From the NCBI GenBank assembly GCA_017303505.1, contig JAFLCP010000010.1:1-64000 (forward strand): a DNA stretch of 64,000 nucleotides, written 5' to 3'. The stretch is from Planctomycetota bacterium (lineage in GTDB: Bacteria; Planctomycetota; Planctomycetia; Pirellulales; Pirellulaceae). Numbering within the stretch: position 1 is the stretch's first letter; each line of letters opens with the position of its first letter. A program made the translations under genes and the position numbers. This document shows positions 48,843 to 56,858 of this stretch, piece by piece. The notes under the pieces were generated by a model. It saw only the letters and a list, made by a program, of their open reading frames with translations, was not told the DNA's origin and made no database searches.

Positions 48843-49937
48843 TTATCTTAAAGTCGCAAAGGCCTGCGAAGCGAGTAATCGTGGATGTTCCTTCATGGCA
48901 GCGCCCGGAAGCGAAGTCAGGATCACACAGATCGAATGCGTGCCAGGATCTGCCCAAGCAATGGTGCCGGTAGAGCCCGTGTGGCCGAAGATAGAACTCC
49001 CCGGAGGCATGCCGAATTCTTCAAAGCCTGTGTCAAAGCCGAGGCCGCGCGAAGGGAGCGTTTCAGGATTATGATTGCGGATCATCAAGCGACTGGTTTC
49101 AGGGCGTAGTATTTTACCATCGTGTTTCAAAAAGGTATCGAGGAAAGTGGCGACGTCAGAGGCTGAGGCATGCATGCCGCCCCAAGGTGCACCTAGATCT
49201 CGCCAATAGTCACTGTTCCAGTCCCAGTTCTTGGCTGTTGGATCGCCGCCCCCCGCCTCAGGAGCCGCAAATTCGGTTTGTACAGCAACAATGTCCTGCC
49301 GGGCCAGTTTTTTTCGGCCTAAACATGAATGCTCCATTTTCAATGGCTGCAAAACAGTGGCTTCTACAAGTTCGGGGATGTTTTGTTTTGTATGGCGGCT
49401 GGCAATTTCGCAGGCGAGCAGAATGCCCATGCTTGAATACTCATAAGCGCTACCAGGCTGAAACCTGGGCTTCAGTTGCATCGCTCGCGCGGCGAACTGT
49501 TGCAAGCTTGCATGCGAGCGACGCTGTTGATCATTGTCGGGCAATTGATCGGGAAGGCCCGACGTATGCGTTAATAAATGCCGAATCGTAATTTGGTCAC
49601 GGCCTTCCCCTGTAAACTCGGGCAAGAATTTTACTGCGGGATCATCAAGTTGAAAAACACCTTGATCGTAGAGCTTCATCACAGCTGCGATGGCCATGGG
49701 TTTGGTGATGGATCCCAGCAGAAAAGCGGAACGGGAGGATGTAGCCGCACCGTAATGTTGCTGAAAGATTTCATCTTCGATTCGCAAGTGCACCGATGCC
49801 GCTCGCAGGATATGGTTCGCCACAGCCTGTTCGAGAATGTTAGAGACCGAATTCCAATCGCGAGCGAAGACTTTACGATCCATGGTCAAAAGAGTTCCTG
49901 CGGTAACGCTGAGTATAAATGGTCGACGTTTGAGCAT
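48843..49937 (-). CDS. Beta-lactamase-family serine hydrolase (signal peptide)
   Basis: 364 residues from ATG 49937 (the 34 residues before it are not used). N-terminal MLKRRPFILSVTAGTLLTMD is a Tat- or Sec-like signal. Motifs: LGSITKPMAIAAVMKLYDQG (SxxK), HLLTHTSGLPDQLPD, YEYSSMGILLACEIA (YxS) and FGHTGSTGTIAWADP (HTG). All catalytic elements are present. A different subgroup from the hydrolase at 7344 (HGG versus HTG). REP repeats begin right upstream. Confidence 0.88.
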   Translation of the reverse strand: MLKRRPFILSVTAGTLLTMDRKVFARDWNSVSNILEQAVANHILRAASVHLRIEDEIFQQHYGAATSSRSAFLLGSITKPMAIAAVMKLYDQGVFQLDDPAVKFLPEFTGEGRDQITIRHLLTHTSGLPDQLPDNDQQRRSHASLQQFAARAMQLKPRFQPGSAYEYSSMGILLACEIASRHTKQNIPELVEATVLQPLKMEHSCLGRKKLARQDIVAVQTEFAAPEAGGGDPTAKNWDWNSDYWRDLGAPWGGMHASASDVATFLDTFLKHDGKILRPETSRLMIRNHNPETLPSRGLGFDTGFEEFGMPPGSSIFGHTGSTGTIAWADPGTHSICVILTSLPGAAMKEHPRLLASQAFATLR

Positions 49938-50021
49938 GATTTGGATCCGGTTGTTGCATGGGGCCTTGGTAGCATGGGGCTCCGACCCGTGCTCAGAAAA
50001 TAACAGATCCCCAAACTTCAA

Positions 50022-50257
50022 AGCGTTCAAGTTTGGCATTGTCGCGAATAGTTACTGGTTTAAGCCCGGAGGGCTGGTACATCCTCTGCCGGTGGTGGTA
50101 ACCACCGGTAAGAAAGTGGCCGAAACCAAATTGTAGGCCGGGTCTCCGACCCGGCCTAAGGAAACGCCCGATCATAACCGGGGCCTTCGACCCCGGCAGA
50201 GGCTGTGTCAGCCCTCCGGGCTTCAGAGCGTTCAAGTTTAGCATTGTCGCGAATAGT
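50022..50257. repeat. REP-like palindromes between direct repeats
   Basis: A direct repeat of about 31 bases (AGCGTTCAAGTTT[G/A]GCATTG..., 50022-50052 and 50227-50257) brackets three palindromes: CCGGTGGTGGTAACCACCGG near 50090, a 25-bp one (50134-50158) built on AGGCCGGGTC/GACCCGGCCT, and CCGGGGCCTTCGACCCCGG (50178-50196). These lie on one side of the RAYT gene. Confidence 0.75.
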
Positions 50258-50287
50258 CTCTGGTTCTATCTCCGACCGACTCATACA

Positions 50288-50737
50288 TTAGTCAAACACA
50301 TACTTCTCGTCATAATCAACTTCGTGTTTGGCCAACATAGCTAAATACTCATCCTCGAATGATTGAGCTTTATGATGCTCCATCTGCTTTTCTATATAAG
50401 CAATCACGGCATCTTTGGCGGAGACGCTCACAGAAAATGCTCCGTAACCATCTTGCCATCCGAACTTCTTTATCAAGCCGCTAGATTCATTGATGTGTTT
50501 GCTCGTACTCGATTTGAGCTTGCCGACAAAATCAGCAACCGCAATCTTGGCGGGAATACGAACAAGTAGATGGGCGTGATCATAAAATCCTCCAACCTTT
50601 AGCGCGAAACCGTTCAGTTCTTTGGCTGTGCCAGCCATGTAAGCAAATACGCTTTCGCGAAAGCCATCTGTCAACCATCGATATCGGTTCTTGGTGCTGA
50701 AGATGATATGATAGAGCAGTTGTTGATGAGTACTCAT
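50288..50737 (-). mobile_element. REP-associated tyrosine transposase (IS200/TnpA-like)
   Basis: 149 residues: STHQQLLYHIIFSTKNRYRW (family start), YDHAHLLVRIPAKIAVADFV (the HUH metal site, here H-A-H) and, after it, FGWQDGYGAFSVSVSAKDAV then IAYIEKQMEHHKAQSFEDEY (catalytic Tyr in the VxxYIxxQxxHH block). Family length is 130-150. REP-like palindromes on both sides (50022-50257 and 50846-50872) support a RAYT role, moving or maintaining REPs, instead of a free IS200 element. No terminal left/right hairpin pair typical of IS200 was identified. Confidence 0.87.
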
Positions 50738-50845
50738 CCGTGGACTCCAAGACTTTGTCTTTCCGATCGACCAATTTACAGACCATTTGAGGCGATCACA
50801 ACCGTGGCCTCCGACCCAGAAAGAGGATATGGCAGCGACCCAATT

Positions 50846-50872
50846 GTAGGCCGGGTCGGAGACCCAGCCTAC
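50846..50872. repeat. REP-like palindrome downstream of the RAYT gene
   Basis: Stem GTAGGCCGGGTC / GACCCAGCCTAC with a GGA loop (one mismatch). Same AGGCCGGGTC core as the palindrome at 50134-50158. Confidence 0.75.
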
Positions 50873-51068
50873 AACAACACCAACCCCTCCAAACTCAAAG
50901 CCAACAAATATCCCTAGCCCTTATGTGGGGGCGCATCCAGAAATTCTCCCCATTCTGTAAAATTCCTTTTTACCTTCGCTCGTCCCAGACGTCTTTTTAT
51001 ACGTTGATGGAACGATCGCTGACATTCGGGACTTTGGCGTTCAGTAGATTTAGGCACAGGGAGACACA

Positions 51069-51578
51069 GTGCGCGAGAAGCTCGTCGAACTGCTGCCCAG
51101 CCTCTACCGCTATCTGTACCGGTTATGTGGCGAATCGCACTTGGCTGAAGATCTAGCCCAAGATACGGTCGTGCGTGCGATGAAAGCACTCCATCAACTG
51201 GATAGCCAAGTAGCATTGCGGGCTTGGCTATTTCGAATCGGATCCAATGTGTGGCGCGATCATTGCCGACGTGCTGGTCGCATGCGTGCTTTGGAAGATG
51301 AAGTACAAGATCAAACGCTGGCTTCTCCGCTCCTGACAACGGAACCTGGGCCAGAAGAAATCGTGAATCAGCGCGAGCAAGTTCAATGGACACAACAAGC
51401 CATCATGCACTTGCCGGATCGGCAACGAATGGTGCTAACGTTAGTAGTGTGTGAAGAGTTATCGCTTCGCGAAGTGGCGGATATCCTCGACATTAGCACA
51501 GATGCGGTTAAGGCCAATCTTTCCGTAGCCCGCGCGAGTATGAGAAAAATGCTTCAACAGCGAGGTCGACATGACTAA
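51069..51578 (+). CDS. ECF sigma factor
   Basis: 169 residues from GTG 51069. Region 2: ELLPSLYRYLYRLCGESHLA, EDLAQDTVVRAMKALHQLDS and ALRAWLFRIGSNVWRDHCRR; region 4: HLPDRQRMVLTLVVCEELSL, REVADILDISTDAVKANLSV. It overlaps the zinc anti-sigma gene by 8 bases. CAGGGAG just upstream serves as ribosome-binding site. Confidence 0.93.
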   Translation: MREKLVELLPSLYRYLYRLCGESHLAEDLAQDTVVRAMKALHQLDSQVALRAWLFRIGSNVWRDHCRRAGRMRALEDEVQDQTLASPLLTTEPGPEEIVNQREQVQWTQQAIMHLPDRQRMVLTLVVCEELSLREVADILDISTDAVKANLSVARASMRKMLQQRGRHD

Positions 51579-52131
51579 GTGCCTTTCACCTGAAGAGTTT
51601 AATGCATTTCTCAATGGCGACTTGAAGTCTGAAGCGAGCGACGATGCTCTTGAACATATTCGTTCCTGTGACGAATGTCGTCGGGAACTCGAACTGTACC
51701 AGCATACCGATGACTTGGTTAAGCGAGCGCACAATGAGATAGTGCCGCGATCCGAGTGGCTCGCAGATATGCAGACCATGTTATTGACCGAATCGATGGA
51801 GATCCAAGCAAAGACGCTGGATGTGAATTTCCGAATTCGCTACTTCGCCGGTTTAGCAACAGCGGCTTTGTTATTGATTGCAGCCACATTGGCCGTATGG
51901 TCCTTCCGCGACGGCCTGAGTTCTGCTTGGCACCCGTCAGATAAGGTTGCTCAGGATGTGCGTCCGATCGAACCGCCAGCGATTCCCAGCGCTCAAACGT
52001 TCGACCATATCCCGGCTGTTACTAATGAGCCAACCGTCCTAGCACAAGGCGGTTTCTTGGTCGGTAAATACCCCGACGATGAAGATGAGATTGAAGTGTA
52101 TTGGGTTCTACCCGTTCCGCAAAAACAGTAA
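51571..52131 (+). CDS. Anti-sigma factor with ZAS zinc finger
   Basis: 186 residues. N-terminal zinc anti-sigma domain LEHIRSCDECRRELELYQ (H-x3-C-x2-C), one span at about 92-112 (YFAGLATAALLLIAATLAVW) and an outside part rich in Pro ending DDEDEIEVYWVLPVPQKQ. It binds the cognate ECF factor at the membrane. The gene starts inside the sigma gene and is followed, after 19 bases, by the secretin-like gene, so the three probably form one operon. Confidence 0.93.
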   Translation: MTKCLSPEEFNAFLNGDLKSEASDDALEHIRSCDECRRELELYQHTDDLVKRAHNEIVPRSEWLADMQTMLLTESMEIQAKTLDVNFRIRYFAGLATAALLLIAATLAVWSFRDGLSSAWHPSDKVAQDVRPIEPPAIPSAQTFDHIPAVTNEPTVLAQGGFLVGKYPDDEDEIEVYWVLPVPQKQ

Positions 52132-52150
52132 CGATTATTCGTGGAGATTC

Positions 52151-53149
52151 ATGATGATTTCAGGTTTACGATTATGCGCTTTGGTGGTCTTTACTTCCGT
52201 TGCTTCCATAGGGTACGGCCAGCAGCCCCAACCAGTTGTGACGCCCCCTCAACTACCACCCAATGGTAAAGCGAACGCTCCCTCGCAGGTAAAGGTATTT
52301 TCTTTGCGAAATATCGCTGCCGATTCGGTACAGAAGACACTTGTCGATCTGTACGGAGCCGACGGAGGTTTTGTTGCCTCTGCCCAACCTCAAGCGAATC
52401 AGTTGGTGGTAGTCGGTACGGAAGGAGCACTGCAAAAAGTTGAGGCATTGCTGGAGGTATTGGATCAGCCCTCTGCGGATGCGGTGGTGAAAATGTTATC
52501 GCAAGCAACGCAAGGAGCGATTAGCCCGCGTCTAGCACAGTCGGTCGCGGAAGCAGCTCAAGTCGATTTGTCCTTCGATGAAGAGCTAGGAGTGATGATG
52601 GTACGTTCTGATTCCGAAGATAGAGTTAAACGCTTCACGGAAGTGCTGGAGAAGTTTAATTCACAGCTAGAAGAGAGCTCAAGTATTGTTGAGCGAGAAG
52701 TGCTTGTTCGAGTGAGTTGGCTTATGTCGGCAGAAGGTTCTGAAGGCGCAAATACCACCAAAGCGGATGCAGGCTTAAAGGATGCAATCGATAAGCTGGC
52801 TACGATGGGATACTCCGATTTAGTTGTGGCTGGTCAACTTATGACCCGCTGCTCGATTAGCTCATCTTCAGCGACTTCTATTTCCGAATTCGAAGCCCTG
52901 GGTCACACCGCAAGTGGATTTGATTTAGGTGTACGTGGTCATTTCAACGGTCGAGCTGGACGTGCAGACGGCAGTGTGGATGTCAACATGACCGTCCACG
53001 TGAATCAAGCGACTAAGGCAGAAAGTAATAATGATTGCCTTTTGTCCGTAGTTCTTAAGCTGAAAGAGGGGAAGCCCATCATTCTCGGCTCTGCGCCAGT
53101 GGCTGGGACTCAGTCCTTTTTTGTCGTGCAGTTTCTGGCGGCGGAATGA
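52151..53149 (+). CDS. Exported secretin-N-like domain protein
   Basis: 332 residues from ATG 52151 (GTGGAG 5-10 bases upstream), with a signal peptide cut near GYGQQ. Residues 35-110 match the secretin short N1-like (NolW) domain: VKVFSLRNIAADSVQKTLVD and ANQLVVVGTEGALQKVEALL, EVLDQ. The next 60 residues repeat that pattern (RLAQSVAEAAQVDLSFDEEL). The C-terminal part (LVVAGQLMTRCSISSSSATS, GKPIILGSAPVAGTQSFFVV) looks like the beta-rich end of a secretin-family protein, but no full gate domain is present. Last gene of the ECF operon and closed by a terminator, so probably a sigma target or co-regulated product. Confidence 0.75.
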   Translation: MMISGLRLCALVVFTSVASIGYGQQPQPVVTPPQLPPNGKANAPSQVKVFSLRNIAADSVQKTLVDLYGADGGFVASAQPQANQLVVVGTEGALQKVEALLEVLDQPSADAVVKMLSQATQGAISPRLAQSVAEAAQVDLSFDEELGVMMVRSDSEDRVKRFTEVLEKFNSQLEESSSIVEREVLVRVSWLMSAEGSEGANTTKADAGLKDAIDKLATMGYSDLVVAGQLMTRCSISSSSATSISEFEALGHTASGFDLGVRGHFNGRAGRADGSVDVNMTVHVNQATKAESNNDCLLSVVLKLKEGKPIILGSAPVAGTQSFFVVQFLAAE

Positions 53150-53203
53150 GGTCTACTTTTTCAGTTCTGAAATTGTGCTGAATCCTTAGGGCTACATTTC
53201 TTT

Positions 53204-53240
53204 AGAACCGATGGTTTTACCCATCGGTTCTTCGCTTTTT
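53204..53240 (+). terminator. Rho-independent terminator of the ECF/anti-sigma/secretin-like operon
   Basis: An 11-bp perfect stem AGAACCGATGG/CCATCGGTTCT with a 6-base TTTTAC loop, then TCGCTTTTTT. Confidence 0.9.
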
Positions 53241-53351
53241 TATGCTTGGCATGTAGCAGATTTAAATCCAAATCTATGCAGAATCGAAGTCGCTCAGTAC
53301 TTGTTTTCAACTGTTGGCAGTACACGCGGGCTGGAGCGTAAAGAAAAATGC

Positions 53352-53380
53352 TTGACGGGCTTTCCCCCAACGGCTAAACT
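53352..53380 (+). promoter_or_regulatory. Sigma-70-type promoter of the GntR-ABC operon
   Basis: TTGACG (53352-53357), 17-base spacer, TAAACT (53375-53380). The gene start is at 53419. Confidence 0.8.
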
Positions 53381-53391
53381 GCACTAGTGCA
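53380..53391. promoter_or_regulatory. GntR operator palindrome
   Basis: TGCACTAGTGCA, a perfect 12-base palindrome overlapping the last base of the -10 and the expected transcription start. YtrA-type GntR repressors commonly bind such a site and repress their own ABC operon. Confidence 0.75.
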
Positions 53392-53418
53392 CTAAGTCAT
53401 TGGCAGGCGAGTCCAAAA

Positions 53419-53802
53419 ATGTTAATCGATCCCAAGAGCCCCACTCCCATCTTTCGTCAGATTGCCGACCAATTGCGGCAGTCCATTGATGCTGGGGTTT
53501 TTAAGCCCGGCGAAATGCTCCCTTCGCTGCGGCAGCTCGCTGTCGATATCAAGGTGAATCCCAACACGGTCCAGCGGGCCTACGAAGCGCTGGAGCAGGA
53601 AGGTGTCGTCGAGACACGGCGTGGTATTGGGATTTTTGTGGCCAACATTTCTCGCACGAAATTGAACGCTGCTGAGAAAAAGCTCAATCGCTCTTTGGAA
53701 TCCTTGATTCAGCAAGCGGTGGAAGATGGCTTAACTCCAGCCAAAATTCGTCTCACTTTCGAACTGGCAATGCGCGAGTATCTCTCAGGAGCTGCTCGAT
53801 GA
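53419..53802 (+). CDS. GntR-family repressor, YtrA subfamily
   Basis: 127 residues: winged-helix domain PIFRQIADQLRQSIDAGVFK, PGEMLPSLRQLAVDIKVNPN and TVQRAYEALEQEGVVETRRG (IGIFV), then a short helical C-terminus without an FCD/UTRA ligand domain, which defines the YtrA type. It heads an operon with ABC ATPase, permease and thioredoxin-like genes, each overlapping by 4 bases (ATGA). Confidence 0.93.
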   Translation: MLIDPKSPTPIFRQIADQLRQSIDAGVFKPGEMLPSLRQLAVDIKVNPNTVQRAYEALEQEGVVETRRGIGIFVANISRTKLNAAEKKLNRSLESLIQQAVEDGLTPAKIRLTFELAMREYLSGAAR

Positions 53803-54749
53803 CCGGCCCAATGACCAGTCCCGTAATGCCCAACCACGAAAACTGTTCCGTGGCAATTTCGGTCCGCGGACTTACCAAGCGTTATGGTAAGCAACTCGCA
53901 TGTAACTCCGTTGACTTGGATATCAGTGTCGGAAAGACGTTTGGACTACTCGGCCCTAATGGTGCCGGCAAGAGTAGTTTGATACGCATGTTGATGGGGT
54001 TAATTCCGAAAGATGCCGGGGAAGTCGGGATTTTGGGTGGTAAGGATCTACGAGCGAGTGAATTGCGACAAAGAATCGGGTATGTTCCCGAGTTGCACTA
54101 CATCTATCGCTGGATGACTATTGAGCAGGTGCTAAATTTTGTCAGTCCGCTGTATGAAAATTGGGACGCCGAGATAGCGGATCATTTGGTGGATAAATTC
54201 CAATTGCCCAAATCAAAACGTGTCAGTGCGCTTTCGAAAGGCATGACGGCGAAGCTTGGACTGCTTATTGCACTAGCACATCATCCCGAACTACTGATTC
54301 TTGATGAACCTACCTCAGGCTTGGATCCTGTGATCCGCGAAGACTTTTTGGAGAGTGTCTTGCAGAGTCATGCGAGGCCGGATCGAACGATTCTCTTTTC
54401 AAGTCATCATGTCGATGATGTGGAACGCGTGTCCGACGAAGTTGGAATCATGGTGCATGGAAAGCTCGTTGTTCGCGGCAGTGTTGATGAGCTGCGCGAG
54501 CGTATAAAGCGGATTCGCGTTGTCCTTAAGGATGGTCGATTGCCGAATAGTATTCCTGATTCGACGCTACATCAAAAGCTGGCTCGTCGGGAATGGACCT
54601 TAACCGTAGACAACTTTTCGGCGGATTTGTTGCGTCAAATCGAAGTGGATAACGATCCTGTATCGACCGAGGTTTTCGACCTTAATCTCGAAGAAATATT
54701 CAAAGATGTGGTTCGAGGCTTTGACGCAAGAACCGAGAGTGCAACATGA
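53799..54749 (+). CDS. ABC transporter ATPase (YtrB-like)
   Basis: 316 residues; start ATG overlaps the GntR stop. Walker A LLGPNGAGKSSLIRML, Q-loop region GYVPELHYIYRWMTIEQ, signature LSKGMTAKLGLL, Walker B LLILDEPTSGLDP and H-loop TILFSSHHVDDVE. The C-terminal 70 residues are the accessory domain usual for exporters of this class. It pairs with the next permease gene. Confidence 0.93.
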   Translation: MTGPMTSPVMPNHENCSVAISVRGLTKRYGKQLACNSVDLDISVGKTFGLLGPNGAGKSSLIRMLMGLIPKDAGEVGILGGKDLRASELRQRIGYVPELHYIYRWMTIEQVLNFVSPLYENWDAEIADHLVDKFQLPKSKRVSALSKGMTAKLGLLIALAHHPELLILDEPTSGLDPVIREDFLESVLQSHARPDRTILFSSHHVDDVERVSDEVGIMVHGKLVVRGSVDELRERIKRIRVVLKDGRLPNSIPDSTLHQKLARREWTLTVDNFSADLLRQIEVDNDPVSTEVFDLNLEEIFKDVVRGFDARTESAT

Positions 54750-55462
54750 TTCAAACGCTAATTCGAAAAGACCTGGGGTTATTAAAGCAGTATGTGGTGG
54801 GAGCGATTGCGGTCACGATTGTCTGCTACATGGCGACGGCTATCGGCGTGGTGTGGTTAACGGACTATCAAGATGAGTCTATGCAAAGTTTGCCTGTTAG
54901 AACATTTTTGATTCTCCGGGGTGGGCATAATCTCGGATTTTGTGCGACGGCCCTACTTTCTGTGATGCTTGCAGGAAGTATCTTTACACTAGAACGGGCG
55001 GATCGTTCTGCCGAGTTCTTGGCCTGTTTGCCGCCACGCCGTTACCAACATCTCATCAGCAAATTTGCTGTTCTGTTTGGTACGACGGCTTTCATGGTCA
55101 TCGTGCACGTGTCGATGACACTTATCTCAGATTTGCTACTTCCGTACGTGCGTGCAACAACTTATCCTTTCACCGATGGGACTCAGCTATCCTCGGTCCT
55201 CATGTTCATCGGAATAGCGATGTCGATGATCGGCGGAGCGTTAGCCGTTTCAGCATGGCAAAGCTCGAATGGCTTTCCCATCCTGTGCGGCTTGTTAACG
55301 CCTATCGTGTTGGGTGCTCTCATTAAAGTAGGAGGTTATTGGCTAGAATTGCCCTTAAACGGTGAAGTGGGGCTGAATCGCTTGATGGTCACCACTTTGA
55401 TCGTCGGGTGCTTTTTGACCTTTTGCGGTGCCTACTGGTATGTCGAGAGGAGTGAACCATGA
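54746..55462 (+). CDS. ABC-2 type permease
   Basis: 238 residues with about six spans (VVGAIAVTIVCYMATAIGVV, LGFCATALLSVMLAGSIFTL, VLFGTTAFMVIVHVSMTLI, SVLMFIGIAMSMIGGALAVS, PILCGLLTPIVLGALIKVGG, MVTTLIVGCFLTFCGAYWYV). The loop TLERADRSAEFLACLPPRRY (RxxEFLxxLP) is a hallmark of ABC-2 permeases. It overlaps both neighbours by 4 bases. Confidence 0.9.
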   Translation: MIQTLIRKDLGLLKQYVVGAIAVTIVCYMATAIGVVWLTDYQDESMQSLPVRTFLILRGGHNLGFCATALLSVMLAGSIFTLERADRSAEFLACLPPRRYQHLISKFAVLFGTTAFMVIVHVSMTLISDLLLPYVRATTYPFTDGTQLSSVLMFIGIAMSMIGGALAVSAWQSSNGFPILCGLLTPIVLGALIKVGGYWLELPLNGEVGLNRLMVTTLIVGCFLTFCGAYWYVERSEP

Positions 55463-56511
55463 ATACGTATCGGTTGTTCGTCGTTCCCACGATCGTATTG
55501 GGAGTGCTCGCTTTTTGGTTCATTCGTGATAGCCAGAGTCTGCGGCAACGAGAAAGTGATCGATATGAGGTCCCTACCGACCCGAGTCACAGAGTTTTGC
55601 TCGAGTTCATGCGCAAGATGGATGGATCGGCAGAAGCTGCCGAGGGCTTGTCCAAGACATTAGGGAACACGGATAACTCCTTGGCTATCTGCAAAGCGGT
55701 GGTGACTGCTAGTGAGGGAATTCCCAGGTATCGAGCAGAGCTGACAACGAGCGAACAGCGCGAGGCAAATTTCTATCGAGTTAAATATTCGATTGATACG
55801 ATCATGCGGGGACATGAAGACGCCATTCCGGTTGATATAGATCAGCTATTGCAAGACGTGAGAGAGTTTGTGGGTTCGGCGGAGTCGCAGGGTACCCGCG
55901 AAATGACTATCGCTCAATTGATGTTGTACGTACTGGAGGGAAAAGGACGATACGACGAAGAATTAGATTACATCAACTGGCTCCGTGAGCACTTGGATGA
56001 AGCCGACGATCAGCCTCAGATCGCCTGGTTTATGGAAAGGATCAGTCGAGTTGCCGTTCGCTTGAAACTCACCGGCAATCCGATGGAGCTTAAGTCGAAT
56101 ACGTTAGCGGGAGAACCATTTGATCTACAATCGCTGAAGGGCAAAGTGGTGTTGGTCGAAGTTTGGTCTACGAGTTGTAAGCCGTGCATCAAAGACTTTC
56201 CGGCGTTGAAACGGATATATGGAGAGTATCAGTCGAAAGGATTTGAGATTGTCGCGATTTGTCTTCACGCACAACCTGAACGAATTCGAAGGTTCGTTGA
56301 AGAGCAGGAGTTACCATGGATGCAACTATGTGATGATCCGACAGCGAGCGATGAAGCCAACAGTAAGTTCATTCATCAATTCGGTATTGAAGCAGTTCCG
56401 TCGACTTTCCTGGTGGACCAAAATGGAGTGGTCGTGGCTCAAGGGGTACGGCCTTTTCACGACAAACCAGAGCAGAATCTCGAAAAGTGGCTAGTGAAAT
56501 TGTTGCCGTAA
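55459..56511 (+). CDS. Membrane-anchored thioredoxin-like (TlpA/ResA) protein
   Basis: 350 residues. N-terminal anchor (LFVVPTIVLGVLAFWFI), then about 190 residues of helical region without known domain, then a TlpA/AhpC-TSA thioredoxin fold from about 215: DLQSLKGKVVLVEVWSTSCK (active site CKPC), FPALKRIYGEYQSKGFEIVA, AVPSTFLVDQNGVVVAQGV (cis-Pro). It should act in the periplasm as a thiol reductant or oxidant. Last gene of the GntR-ABC operon with a 4-base overlap, a combination not common for YtrA operons. Downstream is a tandem repeat. Confidence 0.87.
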   Translation: MNTYRLFVVPTIVLGVLAFWFIRDSQSLRQRESDRYEVPTDPSHRVLLEFMRKMDGSAEAAEGLSKTLGNTDNSLAICKAVVTASEGIPRYRAELTTSEQREANFYRVKYSIDTIMRGHEDAIPVDIDQLLQDVREFVGSAESQGTREMTIAQLMLYVLEGKGRYDEELDYINWLREHLDEADDQPQIAWFMERISRVAVRLKLTGNPMELKSNTLAGEPFDLQSLKGKVVLVEVWSTSCKPCIKDFPALKRIYGEYQSKGFEIVAICLHAQPERIRRFVEEQELPWMQLCDDPTASDEANSKFIHQFGIEAVPSTFLVDQNGVVVAQGVRPFHDKPEQNLEKWLVKLLP

Positions 56512-56520
56512 TGCCGTGGG

Positions 56521-56832
56521 CCCATCAGCCGTACGCGTTAGCGTCGGTTTTACTTCTCCAACGGTACCCGGTTTCAGTTGCGTTGGTTGTGCGTGACACC
56601 TTCTGTCACCCCCGTCAATAATGGAACGGTTACGTCCGACGCTGCGCGGTCGGGAAACCGCAGCTAACGCTGTGTGCTCATCAGCCGTACGCGTTAGCGT
56701 CGGTTTTACTTCTCCAACGGTACGCGGCTGCCGTCGCGTTGGTTGTGCGTGACACTTTCTGTCACCCCCGTCCATAATGGAACAGTTACGTCCGACGCTG
56801 CGCGGTCGGGAAACCGCAGCTAACGCTGTCGG
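56521..56832. repeat. Two copies of a 156-bp tandem repeat
   Basis: Units start at 56521 and 56677 (offset exactly 156) and are about 95% identical by eye (for example CATCAGCCGTACGCGTTAGC, then TGTCACCCCCGTC...AATGGAAC, then CGGGAAACCGCAGCTAACGC). Each unit carries complementary ends (CGTTAGCGTCGG versus CAGCTAACGCTG), so the units can form large hairpins. Between convergent operons. Confidence 0.9.
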
Positions 56833-56858
56833 CTCATCGCATCGTACCCGTTTACAAC

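Noticed and set aside
49993..50244. 83-codon frame over the REP repeats
   Set aside because: Its sequence is only the translation of palindromic repeats.
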